DNA of 64,000 nt from assembly GCF_900324485.2 (NCBI RefSeq), contig NC_046655.1, positions 11,732,071 to 11,796,070 on the forward strand, given 5' to 3'. The notes below the pieces were generated by a model. It searched no databases. It saw nothing but the letters and a program-made list of their open reading frames with translations, and was not told where the DNA came from. Both the position numbers and the translations under genes were made by a program. The stretch is from Mastacembelus armatus (taxonomy: Eukaryota; Chordata; Actinopteri; Synbranchiformes; Mastacembelidae). Below, in pieces: positions 31,881 through 43,400 of this stretch (position 1 is its first letter; the number at the start of each line of letters is the position of its first letter).

Positions 31881-32239
31881 TCAGATCTCAGGACAGCACA
31901 ATGCACAGAGAAAGGCAAAAAATACACGCTGTTACAATGCACCAAAGCATTTTCCATTGCCTCTATTTTCTATCTACTCGCCTACCTGCAAATCAATGTG
32001 AGGAAATAGCCAGTCATCAGCATCAGCTAGCCGGGCTGGTTCCGTTAGCAGGCTGCTGAATCCTCCCCGGACTGCTGCAGAGGATGGGCGGACATCACCC
32101 AGTCACTTATGCAATCTCATCAGAGGCTAGCTAAACTCAGAGGGAGGCAACGCGGCACGGCAGCGGATCAGCATCACCGTTAGCTTCAGCTAACGTCAAG
32201 GCTTTTCCTCCATGTTTTACTGCTAACGAGCTAACTTAC

Positions 32240-32400
32240 ATTTATTGATCCAGGCGTCACGAATCTGGACACGGTGACGGAACGCCCACCTCGGTCAAAC
32301 TACTCTTCACAATAAAAGTCTTTGTTATTGAACCGTAATTACACGATAAAACCTCCTAGAACCTAATTAACTGACGCTACAGTTTGAAGAAGAAATGTTT
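32240..32400 (-). promoter_or_regulatory. Probable ttll1 noncoding first exon and promoter
   Basis: On the minus strand a consensus donor (aaat|gtaagt) ends at 32240. It would join the acceptor at 31826, which opens the exon with the start codon. The upstream end is a guess from the change in base composition and the X-box-like site at 32463-32475. Confidence 0.4.
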
Positions 32401-32462
32401 ATTAAACTGTCTCAAAAACATTAGCGCGACGACCGTTGTTGGCTTGGCCCTTCCTTGGAAAC

Positions 32463-32475
32463 CTAACCTAGCAAC
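32463..32475. promoter_or_regulatory. X-box-like RFX site
   Basis: ctaacctagcaac fits the RFX X-box pattern (GTNRCC, short spacer, RGYAAC) with one mismatch. It sits just upstream of the presumed ttll1 first exon. RFX sites are typical of ciliary genes, and ttll1 is one. Confidence 0.45.
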
Positions 32476-32520
32476 GGAGGTCGCGGTGATGTCATTGCAG
32501 GCTGTCACCACCACAGAGCA

Positions 32521-32537
32521 CCAGCAGGGGGCGCTGC
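32521..32537 (+). promoter_or_regulatory. CTCF-like site, plus orientation
   Basis: ccagcagggggcgctgc matches the CTCF core closely. It lies in the divergent ttll1/bik region. Confidence 0.6.
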
Positions 32538-33012
32538 TGTGACTGGGGAATTTCAACCAAAGGAGATTAGGTCTGTCCGCAATAATCATAACAGAGAATT
32601 TACAACCAGCAAGACTTGTATTTAGAGTTTAGGATATTTGGTTACATTCAAAATTTGGATTTTTAAATTAAAAACACAGAGAAAAAGATAATAATTTGAT
32701 TTTACAGGTAAAAGTATTATAATTATAGGTTTATATTTAAATGTATGTATTTAAAGTCCAAAATGAATTGATATTTGTAAAATGCTATTGGGTCAACATT
32801 ATAAATAACATTATAAAGAATAATATAAATAATTTGCAATACATTCTGTACACTGTATAATTGTAGGCCAATTGAAAACCTTCCACTTAGAGCCAAATAA
32901 ATATTAGTCTATAAACAGGAGTTACCAGTGATTACATATTTTAAAAAGTAAGTTAAAACCTAGAGTAAAAAAATAAATACACCATGTTTTCTCACATGTA
33001 TGCTGTGACCCT

Positions 33013-33031
33013 CGTTGCCCCCTGGTGGTCG
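33013..33031 (-). promoter_or_regulatory. CTCF-like site, minus orientation
   Basis: On the minus strand it reads gaccaccagggggcaacg, a close match to the CTCF core. About 490 bp from the plus-oriented site, and facing it. Confidence 0.6.
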
Positions 33032-33059
33032 CTGTCGGCAGGAACAGGTAAAGGCGTGG

Positions 33060-33117
33060 CCAGTGACATTATTGGTACTCTAGTTACCTGAAAGCAGCAA
33101 GATTAAAGGACGCTGCT
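33060..33117 (+). other. Probable noncoding first exon of bik
   Basis: A consensus donor (ctgct|gtaagt) ends at 33117, and the coding exon of bik starts with an acceptor at 34309. The start of this exon is not fixed. Confidence 0.4.
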
Positions 33118-33967
33118 GTAAGTATAGGAAAAAACTGTACGATTATTTCTTTATCTTATTATTCCCGAAGCATTTTGATTCTAATTGTAATTGTTTACAT
33201 CGGTTACAGGGCGGCGTCCACTTTAATCTACACAAAAAGGTACGTTTTGCTTTCTATTTGACTCTACATGCACCTGTTTACTATCAGGGTGGGGGTACTC
33301 ATTTCTTTTTAAAATGTATCCGGATAGTAGTTCAACATGCTACAGTATGAAAGATTTGATTTGTAAACGTAGCTGGATATTCAGTCAGTTAATTAAGTCA
33401 TAATGTGTAATCTAATTTATATGATCTTCAAAACGACCTTTGTTTGCGTTGGGCAGAAGGATGACTTCATCTCTTTGTTATGGCAATATGGCAGACTACT
33501 ATAGGCTATCATATGATTTAAACTAAAGGTCTGTCCTGTGAGTATTGTTTTGGAGCCTTAGGTATGTTTATATTTTTAAGGTTCACACATTTGTGGCCAT
33601 ATTAGTGATCTTTTTTGTATTAAGTTGATATAAACAGTAACTAAAGATTTATATACACTACACTTTTTCTAAATTATTTTAATTATCTGCTGTGGGTTAA
33701 CTCGTGAAAGGTAAACAAAGATTTAAACAGAGTACTCATAGCCAGTAGTGTTTTATTTCTTGTAGGTGAGGACAAAAAGGCAGTTTGGTTAATTTGAGTT
33801 ATGTAAATTATACATTTGCATTCAGGCACATGATTGCAGGCACAGCACAACAGGAACTGGGCTAAGGACTGGTGCATGTACAAGCCTACACACCTGTTAA
33901 GGCTGGATTGCTAAAGCCAAACGGAAAATAAATCATAAATCCAGTGATAAAGAGAGATTAGTGAGTG

Positions 33968-34086
33968 TTCAGTTCCCTGCATACACTAGTCCTAAATATC
34001 ATGTACTTGAGGGAACTGAAACTTGTTGTGGTAGATTGTTGCAGTTGGACTACTAAGTGGACTGCAACCCTTGGACTTAGTCCAAC
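33968..34086. repeat. Cluster of short inverted repeats in bik intron 1
   Basis: cagttccct (33970-33978) pairs with agggaactg (34010-34018). gttgcagt (34038-34045) pairs with actgcaac (34061-34068). gttggacta (34044-34052) pairs with tagtccaac (34078-34086). ttggact and agtccaa form a tight hairpin at 34071-34085. The last three compete for the same bases. Origin unknown; it may be a relic of a small DNA transposon. Confidence 0.55.
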
Positions 34087-34318
34087 AGATGATATCATCT
34101 CTTCAAACCTAGGAGAGCCTGTTTTATTTACCTGGATGTCCTCCCTGGTAACACAGCTACCACCTATCCTGGTCACGTGAACCAGTATTTACACAGCCTG
34201 TTTATGAACGTTGGGAGCCATTTTCTGTCCTACACGGGCATTGAAGTTATAGATGCTGTTCTCTAACATGTGCAAATAGGAATAATTTGCATAAAACCTG
34301 CTTTCTTAGAAAACAAAG

Positions 34319-35450
34319 ATGGTGGAACAAACAAGACACCCGAGTCATGGTGTGTCCCTCCAGGCTGGACCTGGTGAGGTGGACACAGGCACCCAGCTTG
34401 ACGTTAACCTCAGGTACATTACAAGCCCTGCCCTGCACGTGTCGTGGGCTTTAGGCAACACACTGTAGCTGTAGCAAAAGAAACACTATTAAAAACAGGC
34501 TTTTGTTTGAACAATCATTTGTGTCTATGGTTTTTTCTGTATCATTGTGGTGTAATTGGCCTCATGAGTAGGAAAAATACAAAAATTGCGTACTTTATTA
34601 AATATTCATTACAAGCACCTGTAAGTAACATCTGTCTGATAACATACTGAAAAAAGCAAAAACTTGTGTTTGTTCCTGCTTCAGGATAAACAGCAGGGCT
34701 GCACGAGCCTTTGGGCGGCGGTTGGCTGTAATCGGTGACCAGCTGGACCGGGAGTGGTCCAACAGACATCCAAACTGGCCACCAACTCCTCTACACATCC
34801 TGAGGCCTGCTCAGGCACTGACCAGGACCATTTATCGGTAGAAACTCTGAAAAATATCTCTTTTAGTGTTATTGCACTCATTTTTATGTGGCTGACTGTA
34901 ACCCGTTGTGTTGTGTTTTCCCAGGGATGTTCGCAGCCAGTTATTGGGCTTCCACGGACTGTCTGCTGCAGTGAAGTCCTGGATAGCAAACACTGCACCT
35001 GGGCAGGGGATCCTCAGAGCTGAGGCCTGGACAGCCTGGGTAACAACCACTTTCTATGGATTTCTCTTTGTCAAACCCTATTTGTAATGTAAAATACACA
35101 TCGTAGTTTCACTCATTACCAAACATCATTGTGATGTGTCAGGGAAAAAACAATGTGATGTGCCTTTGGGATGCTACTACACTTCTTTATTACTAATGTC
35201 AGATTTCTGTCTTCATTGTGCTATTTTGTGTCTCTAATCATCCATACACTAATTTAATTCTACACATGTCACCTTTCGCTAAATGTTGCTTCAAAGCAGT
35301 TAAAGATCCGGAATAATCTACATTTGATTCACTCCATTTCATGTGTCCCATTTTCAACAGGTAACGTACACTGGCTGGACCAGAGGAGCACTTGTGACTG
35401 TGGCACTGCTCGCTGCAGTAGCCGTTTTCAGTGCACTGTGGATGGAATGA
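34319..35450 (+). CDS. bik: Bcl-2-interacting killer, BH3-only protein
   Basis: Four coding exons: 34319-34413, 34685-34837, 34925-35039, 35361-35450. Total 453 nt, 150 aa; human BIK is 160. Residues 41-52 contain the BH3-like core LAVIGDQLD, close to the human LACIGDEMD. The last exon ends with a hydrophobic segment (ALVTVALLAAVAVFSALW) just before the stop, a tail anchor as in BIK. No other Bcl-2 homology domain was seen. Known role: binds anti-apoptotic Bcl-2 proteins at the ER and mitochondrial membrane to promote cell death. The rest of the protein is poorly conserved, so the assignment leans on BH3, tail anchor and position between ttll1 and mcat, which is exactly the human order and strand. 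The coding exon begins at 34310 after an acceptor; a noncoding exon lies upstream. Confidence 0.82.
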
Positions 35451-35937
35451 ACAGCCTAAAGGGCCATGAGCAGGTCTTTCTGGTCGTCACATCTTTGAAA
35501 ATGATTACTAACTGATTTGTTTCTGCTGTTTACTTTGACTTCTCTTTTTTTTTACTATTTTGATGAGTGGTATTGAAGTTGACACTGGAGAGTGTGAACA
35601 ACTTCTTGGGCAACAAAAACCAGAAAACATAGTAAAAATGAAAAAATGTGACTGTAAAATTTAGCAGGATGTGGAAATTGTTTAAATCAGTTTTACCATG
35701 TTGCCCAAGGAGCTGGCCAGAAAATTGTAGCACAAACCTGCGGCACACAGTTGTACTGTCTAAAACTACGTTTTCCATGTCTGGACTGTTGCTGGCCTGC
35801 AGTCTTTTGTATCTAGATTAGGTTCTTATTCTTTAAGAGGCCGTTTTTTACAAAGATGATATGTAGACTGGCTTGATATAAAATGAGGGGAGCTGGACTT
35901 TCTGTTGCAGATTAAAAATGCTTTTTCACATGATGCT

Positions 35938-35943
35938 AATAAA
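35938..35943 (+). terminator. bik poly(A) signal
   Basis: AATAAA about 490 nt after the bik stop codon. The mcat transcript ends nearby on the other strand (ATTAAA at 35990-35995), so the two genes converge tail to tail. Confidence 0.6.
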
Positions 35944-35989
35944 TTTAATTATGACAAAATATTAGTCTTATTATTGAATGAAGCATTTG

Positions 35990-35995
35990 TTTAAT
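35990..35995 (-). terminator. mcat poly(A) signal candidate
   Basis: ATTAAA on the minus strand about 160 nt after the mcat stop codon. Confidence 0.35.
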
Positions 35996-36150
35996 TTCAC
36001 AGTGAGACACAAAAAAGACCATTAAGAAGCAACCACAGGAGCTTACAGGATTAACAGGTCTTCTTGGTCTGAGATAAAATAACCACTGAGGTCCATATCT
36101 CCTCCTGTTGCTTATTTCTTTTCCACATCAGGGCCCATACCTTTGAAAGA

Positions 36151-38122
36151 TCAGTCTTCATAAGCAGTGACTTCCACATGTGTATATGTTGTGAAGGCCT
36201 TCCTGTTACACTTTTGAAGCGTGGCACCGAGTTGCCTTCCGGGTCCGACCTCGTAGGTGTGAGGAAACTTCTCTCCCTGCGTCCTCTCATAGATCTCATG
36301 CAGAGTTTGCTCCCACTTCACAGGCGACACCAGCTGCTTCACCAGCTGCCTGCGGACGTGGCTCTCGTTCATGTAGCGTTTGCCATCCACGTTGGAGTAC
36401 ACGTTGATCTCAGGCCGACGCACCTGAACCGCAGAGGAGAGTGAAGGAGTGACGTTAGGAAATACTTTCATGAGATGTGGATGAAATTAATTTAATTTAA
36501 AGGGGCAGTATATAAAATTTTCACACTACCATTTTACTCATTTCCCATCTTGAAAAATAATTACTTTTAGCTCTCGATATAATAAATTCTGTCTCTAAAA
36601 GGTTCAAAACTACAGAAGAATGTTCACTACAATTTCCCACAGCCCAAGGTTTTGTATTTTCACAGCTTGATGTATTCAACCAACCAATCAACTCCCAGTA
36701 TGTCATGGTGGGTGCACAGCTGACTGACCTCCACCTGTCTGAGAATCTCTCTAAGGGGTTCGATGGCCGTCGCCATCAGCTCGGTGTGAAAAGCTCCGCT
36801 GACTGGGAGAGGCTTGGTCCTCATGAACTGGAAGTGTCTCGAGTTTTTCTGGAGGAAATCCAGAGCCTGGGAAGACAACATGGATGGAAGAGATTTTAGA
36901 AGAGGAGCCTAGAGCAGCTCTGACAGCTGAGCCTCTTCGTTAACTTCTTCATTACTTTTCCATCGATTAGTATCACTGATCTTGATATTGAGCTCTTCCC
37001 ACTAAGAACCAGCAGAAACTTGATGGATTTGTAGTCGTATTACAAATTTATGTTTTCATGCTCCATACCTGTTGGTGCCCTGCGATGACCCTCCCGTCAG
37101 GGAACAGATAGTTGGCTACAGAGCACACCGGCTCCTCAATCCCCAGACTCTTGCAGTGCTCTTTAGCCTGCAGACAGGCATACTTATACTGAGCCTGAGG
37201 CCAACCGATGACTGACAGCATCCCACTGGGAACCAGCTCTGACGCTTTCTGCATGGCCTCTGCACGCACCTTCACCGCGAACAGAGCTAGAACACACAGC
37301 GTACAGCAGAAAACAAGGTATATCAGCCACCATTAGCAGCTAACGTGGTTTGTTGCTGGAGTTTGTCACTTTGTCATGTTTACCTTCTGCAAAGTTCATG
37401 GAACCAGAAAAGACCAAAGCAGCAAATTCTCCGACGCTGAAACCTGCAGCAGCAACACAAGTCTCAATGGCCTGTAGACAGAAATGTCAAAAAAATCTAA
37501 AAACTGATGCATTTGGACTTTTGGAAAATAAGGTTTTCGTATTGATATTATCATGAGGAAGTGTCCATAAGTCATTGTGCTGATGTTCAATATACAAAAA
37601 GAAAAATAACAAATGTGTCATCATTCAATAACAGTTATCTACTATCAGAGTAGCTGGATCAATGCACTGATCCTTATGGACCTTGGGGTTTTCCCGGTTG
37701 AGTCTCTCCACCGCAGCCAGTGAGGTGACAAAGACCGCCGGCTGACAGTGAACCGTCTTCATCAGCTCCTCCTCGGGTCCCTCCAGGCACAGGGACAACA
37801 GGTCGTACCCGAGGATCTTCTGGGCCACTGTAAACATGTCTTTAACGTTGGGGTACTTTAAAAGTCCTCTACCCATGCCCACAAACTGGCTGCCCTGGCC
37901 GGGGAAGAGGAGCACGGAGCAGCCGCTGGGGTTTTTTCTGTGTCTCCAGTGTCGCTCCTCCGGGTCTGCATCCGGGAGAGGCGCGTCGGACTCGGGCGGA
38001 TCTCGGTGACTTGTGTCCGAGGAGCCGGGCTGGTTGGACGACAGTCTCCTGCTCAGAGAGACCAGAGACCTGACCTTCCCTCTGGAGGCTGCTGTCATGC
38101 TGACAACCGCTGATGCCAACAT
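36151..38122 (-). CDS. mcat: Malonyl-CoA-acyl carrier protein transacylase, mitochondrial
   Basis: Five coding exons on the minus strand: 37682-38122, 37384-37471, 37069-37286, 36729-36866, 36151-36423. Total 1158 nt, 385 aa; human MCAT is 390. The first 29 residues are rich in Arg, Ser and Ala with no acid, a mitochondrial targeting sequence. Catalytic landmarks follow: FPGQGSQFVGMG, the nucleophile serine in GFSVGEFAAL, and the histidine in PVSGAFHT. The family signature VSPVKWEQT and EVGPGRQLGA are present. Known role: loads malonyl groups on the mitochondrial acyl carrier protein for type II fatty-acid synthesis, which feeds lipoate. The exon 1 donor (aag|gtccat) is weak, but it is the only one that keeps frame with exon 2. 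A CCGGAAG ETS-type site lies about 180 nt upstream. Confidence 0.95.
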
Positions 38123-38294
38123 GGCGAGGACCTGACGATGCCTTCACGGGTTAGAAAAACTCATAACCTGCCCGGACAAACTCTGATTAATTAACCAAAA
38201 CTAAACTCTGACTGAACCACCTCTCATCCACGACCAGCATGACACTTTGTAGGAGCCACCATGTTGTTGGAAATGAACAGTTTATTTTATTTTC

Positions 38295-38301
38295 CTTCCG
38301 G
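38295..38301 (-). promoter_or_regulatory. ETS-type site upstream of mcat
   Basis: Reads ccggaag on the minus strand, about 175 nt upstream of the mcat start. ETS sites are common in promoters of genes for mitochondrial proteins. Function inferred. Confidence 0.3.
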
Positions 38302-38473
38302 GTAAGTTTCCAGTTCTTTCTTCCTGCAGCGCCGCCGCAGGTCAGAACATGTCATGATTGTATTTATCTACTGTATTATCACATTATCAGTGGTGGAATA
38401 AACATAAGATGTTTTCTTTGAGTAAAAATTGCAATATCAAATTGCGGAAATGCTCAGTCAGGCTAAAATAAAA

Positions 38474-38509
38474 ATGTATATGTATATAATATACATATAT
38501 ATGTATATA

Positions 38510-38591
<82 letters not shown>
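38474..38591. repeat. (TA)n microsatellite
   Basis: An impure start followed by about 35 uninterrupted TA dinucleotides, between mcat and the end of the def6-like gene. Confidence 0.9.
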
Positions 38592-38593
<2 letters not shown>

Positions 38594-38895
38594 GATGTGA
38601 TACAAAAAAACAGACTTTTCAGCTTTTACTTTTTATTTAACTTCCTGTCAGTTCTGTTATCAGGCTGAAACTTGCCACATTAGAGAGCTGCTCGTCAACT
38701 ACAAGTCATTTCTGTGTCTTGATGATCTTTAATCTCAATCAGCTTCAGGAAGTTAAAGAGGAGTTGCAGTACTTTAAATGATTTGAATGAAGAACTGTCA
38801 AATATCACAACATGAAATTTATTGTACAAAACTGTAAATCTCAGTTGATCTTAGTCAAATGTGTTTTCAATAAATCCTGCATTATCTGCCTGGCA

Positions 38896-38901
38896 TTTAT
38901 T
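38896..38901 (-). terminator. Poly(A) signal candidate for the def6-like gene
   Basis: AATAAA on the minus strand about 160 nt after the stop codon. Further AATAAA motifs lie near 38816 and at 38632-38637. Confidence 0.35.
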
Positions 38902-39061
38902 TTGCATCTCAACATATAAATATAATACAGTCCTTTTCATGCACAGTTTTATGCATTATGGTAATTAACTTTTCTCCTTCCTACCTTTGCTCTCAATCTT
39001 ACACAAATGAAACATTTCTTATTATTTCTGAACTTGTAGATTTAAAAACATGCTTCCTTAA

Positions 39062-40394
39062 TCACATCTGTCCGTTGGGTTTTCCCTGCGATTCGTCTGA
39101 TCCGTCTGACAGCTTGCCGGCCTCCGTCAGCTCCTCCGGTCTCTTGCTGCATTCTGGTTTCTGGCTGTTTTGTTTGGTTCGAATCTTGAATTTGGAGATG
39201 AACTCATTACTCGCCAGAGCTCCTTCCTTTTTGGGACACATTTGCTTTGTTGTCAGGCGACTTTCCAAACACGCTACACTCGCACACAGACAAGAAACAA
39301 ATTATTGACAACAAATTAGATTTTTGTTTTGTTCGTTGATATATTTACACAGGTTTAGAACAGCAATACAATTATGTCTTTCAAAAAGGTTACACTAATG
39401 TAAATGCTCAAACACAGATGAGTAATGTTGTGCCCTCTCCTCAGACCAGACCCACACAGTCCAAATGCAGAAGATACTGCACCTCCAGGTGTGATGGGCG
39501 TCATCAGGCGGTTCAGCTGCACGTTCCAGTGCCGTACATGCTGACTGGCATTCCTTAGCTTCTCCTGAACCTCCTGGAGTGAGACGAGAGATGCAGTAGC
39601 TTCTCATGAGTGCTTTTTTATGGTATTAAACCTGCTGCACGCTGAGCCCATCCAAACACACTCTTTCTCACCTCTAGGTGCTGGTGACTCCTCTGGCGAG
39701 ATTCCTGCAGATTCTGGAGCTCTTGAGAGGCCGAGTAGAGGGCTGATGGGGTATCCTCATTGGTGCTGCCGTCTGAGGCCTCCTGTATGGGGCTGAGGTT
39801 CTGCAAGGCCCTCTCCTGCAGGAGCTGGTACTGCTTCTTCTTTTCTTCTTCAGCCAGCAGCAACCTGGAGAAGGGAAGAAAGAGAAGAAGCAATAACTGT
39901 AACTACAATCACCTATGTAGTTATGGAGCAGAAACATAAGCCAAAAGCTACTTTATGACTGCTAAACATAAATCCTGGTGTTCTGTAATCAACAGGATCT
40001 TAATTATTGTTGTTTTGTCTTCAATCACTGATTCTGGTGAATTTCTAAAACAGTCACCAGTGGCAGCAGCAGCTATGACACACTTGGGTAGAGGGAGCTG
40101 AGGGTTTCAGTTGTGGTGAGGGTTTCAGACCACAGTGTCATAGTTTGACAACACTGGGCTTAGTGCACGGAGTATAGGGTTTTGAGGGGATTACTGCAGC
40201 TGTGTATGTTTGTTACCTCTCCAGCTCCTGTCTGGCCCTCTCCTCCTCCAGCCGAGCCTGGATCTCCATATTGAGAGCAGCCTCCAGTTTCTGCTGCGTC
40301 AGCTCCAGCTCCTGAATCCTCTTCTTCTGTTGCTCAGCCTTTCTCTCCTTGGCCTGCATCTCTGCCTGCATGCTGTCTCTCAGCTTGGCGCACA

Positions 40395-40464
<70 letters not shown>

Positions 40465-43400
40465 CAACTGAGTGGAAAGAACTGACCTATTCCTTTTCCA
40501 GGAATGTCGTAACCGTGTCTTCAAATCATTAAACATTAAACCTGAACTTTATGCCAGCGTTTTCCTGCTACAGATCAAAGTCAATGGGATGGACTCTAAA
40601 TCCCATTTCAGAAGAACTGTAAATAAACGCTGTCATCTGGCAAACTTTCTCATACCATCTCGGCCTCTCTCAGTTGTCTCTCCAGCTCCATCTGCACCTC
40701 CCTCTGTTTCCTCCTCTCTCTCTCCTCTGCCTCTCGGCGTCTGATTTCCAATTCCCGTGCATGCTGCAAGGCACAGATATGTGGTCTGTAATGTAACTTC
40801 ATATTTACTACTGCCAGCTCGGTTGCAAACGAGCTTAATGTTATGGTTAACTGTCCTTCCTCTTTTACCTGGATGATGCTTTCGATCTCTAAATCTTGTC
40901 TGTCTTTCTCTTTCTCCATCCTCTCCACCTCTTGGATGTTCGAGTCATCCGACTGGCTGCTCCGGCTGCTGCAGCTGCTCCGGCTACGCTCCCGTTGGCT
41001 GTTTTCCCGCTGGGCCCGTCTCTTCATTTTGAGTTCATGGTGCAGGGAGGACTTGCCCTCGCTCTGGAGACGGAGGGCTGTTTGAATGACTGGACAGGTA
41101 GAGCAGACAGACACATTAAAATCTCAGAGAACAGCTGGGTGGTTAGAGTAATGACTGCTTTGATTCATGAGTAGGACAGAGGTATTCCTTCAGGGCTGAA
41201 CAACCTAACTCTGCCAAAAATACCTAAAAAATGAAGATTCACGCAAGAAGAGTTGCCAGTGATTGTTCAGTTGAACAAGGCCATATTATTCTTCAGTAGT
41301 GCGTTAGAATTAAGATTGACCATAGATCCAGTTAAAAAAAAAAAAAAAAAAAGATTTGTTTTGTTACTTTTGAGAATTGTTCTGAATCCTTTTTTGGAAA
41401 AGAGTTCTTTTACTGCATGTCTGTTTGTTGAAACATCAAATCTTCCTTATCAGCAACCATCATTCAAGACCATACTTGGTAATCAGAACATTTTCTGCTA
41501 TAAACTGAATAAGCAGTTACAGTCACTGGGGCTGTACTAGATACTGCTGGAATGGGCATGAGAAAACTACTTAATCAGCTGCTTAGAAATAAAATGTGGA
41601 CATGTGACCTTTAACATTATTATAATGCACAAAATAAAAAAAAAATCTCAGTGTCATGAGGCTTAATATATGATTTACATTCCTACATGATATAAATAAG
41701 CTCCAAACCCATGTTGGCATGAAGCTGAAACTAACATATGTTATGTTTGAAAAATGACTGTAAATCAATCTTTAAAAAATCTATTTCAATGAACTAATCA
41801 ATGACAGTACTGACAGCATCAAACAAGAATTTAATCTGTGACTAGGTCATTACGGTAAATTGTAAGACAACACAGCAGTGACCACACACTTTGTGAGTTT
41901 GTGTGTTTCGACTTATACACACCAACACACCTTGAGTCCACTCCACCTTCTGTCTCTGGTCAGACGCGCTCATCTCATAGGTTTTGTTATGGGTTTTCAC
42001 ACAGAACAGACATCGTTTCCCCTCCCTGTCAGGAATCGGCTGAAACATAAAGAGGACACAGACTCAGCAAATATAAAACATCACTTTACTGTTTTTCCTC
42101 CTGCTAAAGTTTCACACGTGCAGAGTTTAAATTGCATTTTCTCACAAACCTCTACAACACAGCTCTTGTCCAGCTGGAGCTCCCCTCTCTTGTCTTTCAA
42201 GTCCTCGCTGACATAGTACGCCATGGAGGAGGGCTTCAACACAAACCAACGCTCAGTCCAGTTCCTACGCACGTGCCCCTTTTTCCACATATAACCCTGG
42301 AATCAAGGCAAGAGTTGAAGAGCAAATTAAAAACATGACCAGAGCAGACAAATGGGATGAAAGGGGCAGGACTGTGCACGCAGAAAGCTCACCCTCTTCA
42401 GGACATTGTGGTACATCTCCAGAAAGACCTCGTCCAAAGCCAGACTGAAGGCCTCTGCATTGGTGACCCTCAGCAGCCGACCTGCATCCATGTGCTCCAG
42501 GAATGTCCATACAGACATGCCCTCTTCCTGCACTGTGGCATCCTGGGATATTAAGTCCTCCAAGGGTTTCCCATCCCATTCTTGACTCATTGCTGTGGAG
42601 ATTTTCTTGAGAAGATACTCCACCTAGAAATGTTTACAGAAAGAACAACCAAAAGTTAAAGCAGGTCCAGACCAATACTGCTGGAAATAACCAAACTGAC
42701 AGAATGATGACAAACTCTATCAAAGTGTTTCTGTAATATACCTTTACAGAGGAAGACTGTTATGCAGATAATGAATAAGCAGACTATTTTGGTCGACACT
42801 GACAGGAAACTAGACACATTATGGAGGAAATGCAGGAAGGAAGAGCCTCATTAAGTTACTTACTTGTGCTGCTCTGAGAAACAAGACAGTCTGACTTTGG
42901 ACACATGCTGGGTTTATATGGAGGATCATATTTTTTTCTAACAATTAAACAATCACAGTGAAAGAGCCTCATGTAAATTCCCACAAAAGCCTTGGTGCTG
43001 CCTTCACTGCGTGATCTTTATTTGCTGAGGGAACAATAAGGGTTATTTATACTTGAGGCTTATTTTAGATCAAAACGAGACCACTTTCTCTTGCTGTGCA
43101 CCTTCAAAATATTTTCTTTTTAAATATATGACAGACTTCAATCCATCAGGTTTTTGCAAAAAATCTAAAATAAAGTGGTCCCACTACAAATCCCAGTTTC
43201 ACACATTAAACTCTCCTTTCTCATCTTTTACCTCCTCTGGGATCATCACCAGCGGGTAGCGGTCCTCAGACAGGAGGTTGAATAAACAGAAGAGCTTGAA
43301 ACTGTCTCGCTCTGATAGCAGCACCCTCTGTGATACCCCCTTATAGTTCTTCTTCATGGTCATCATCCAGCACAGGTCGTCAAACCTCTCCTTGTCAAAC

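Noticed and set aside
36178-36444. 88-codon open frame on plus over mcat exon 5
   Set aside because: Antisense shadow of a well-conserved exon.
38387-38605. Open frame of repeated Tyr-Ile on minus
   Set aside because: It is only the (TA)n microsatellite translated.
38600-39061. A tspo gene after mcat, as expected from human order
   Set aside because: No TSPO-like five-helix protein found on either strand between mcat and the def6-like gene or elsewhere in the window.
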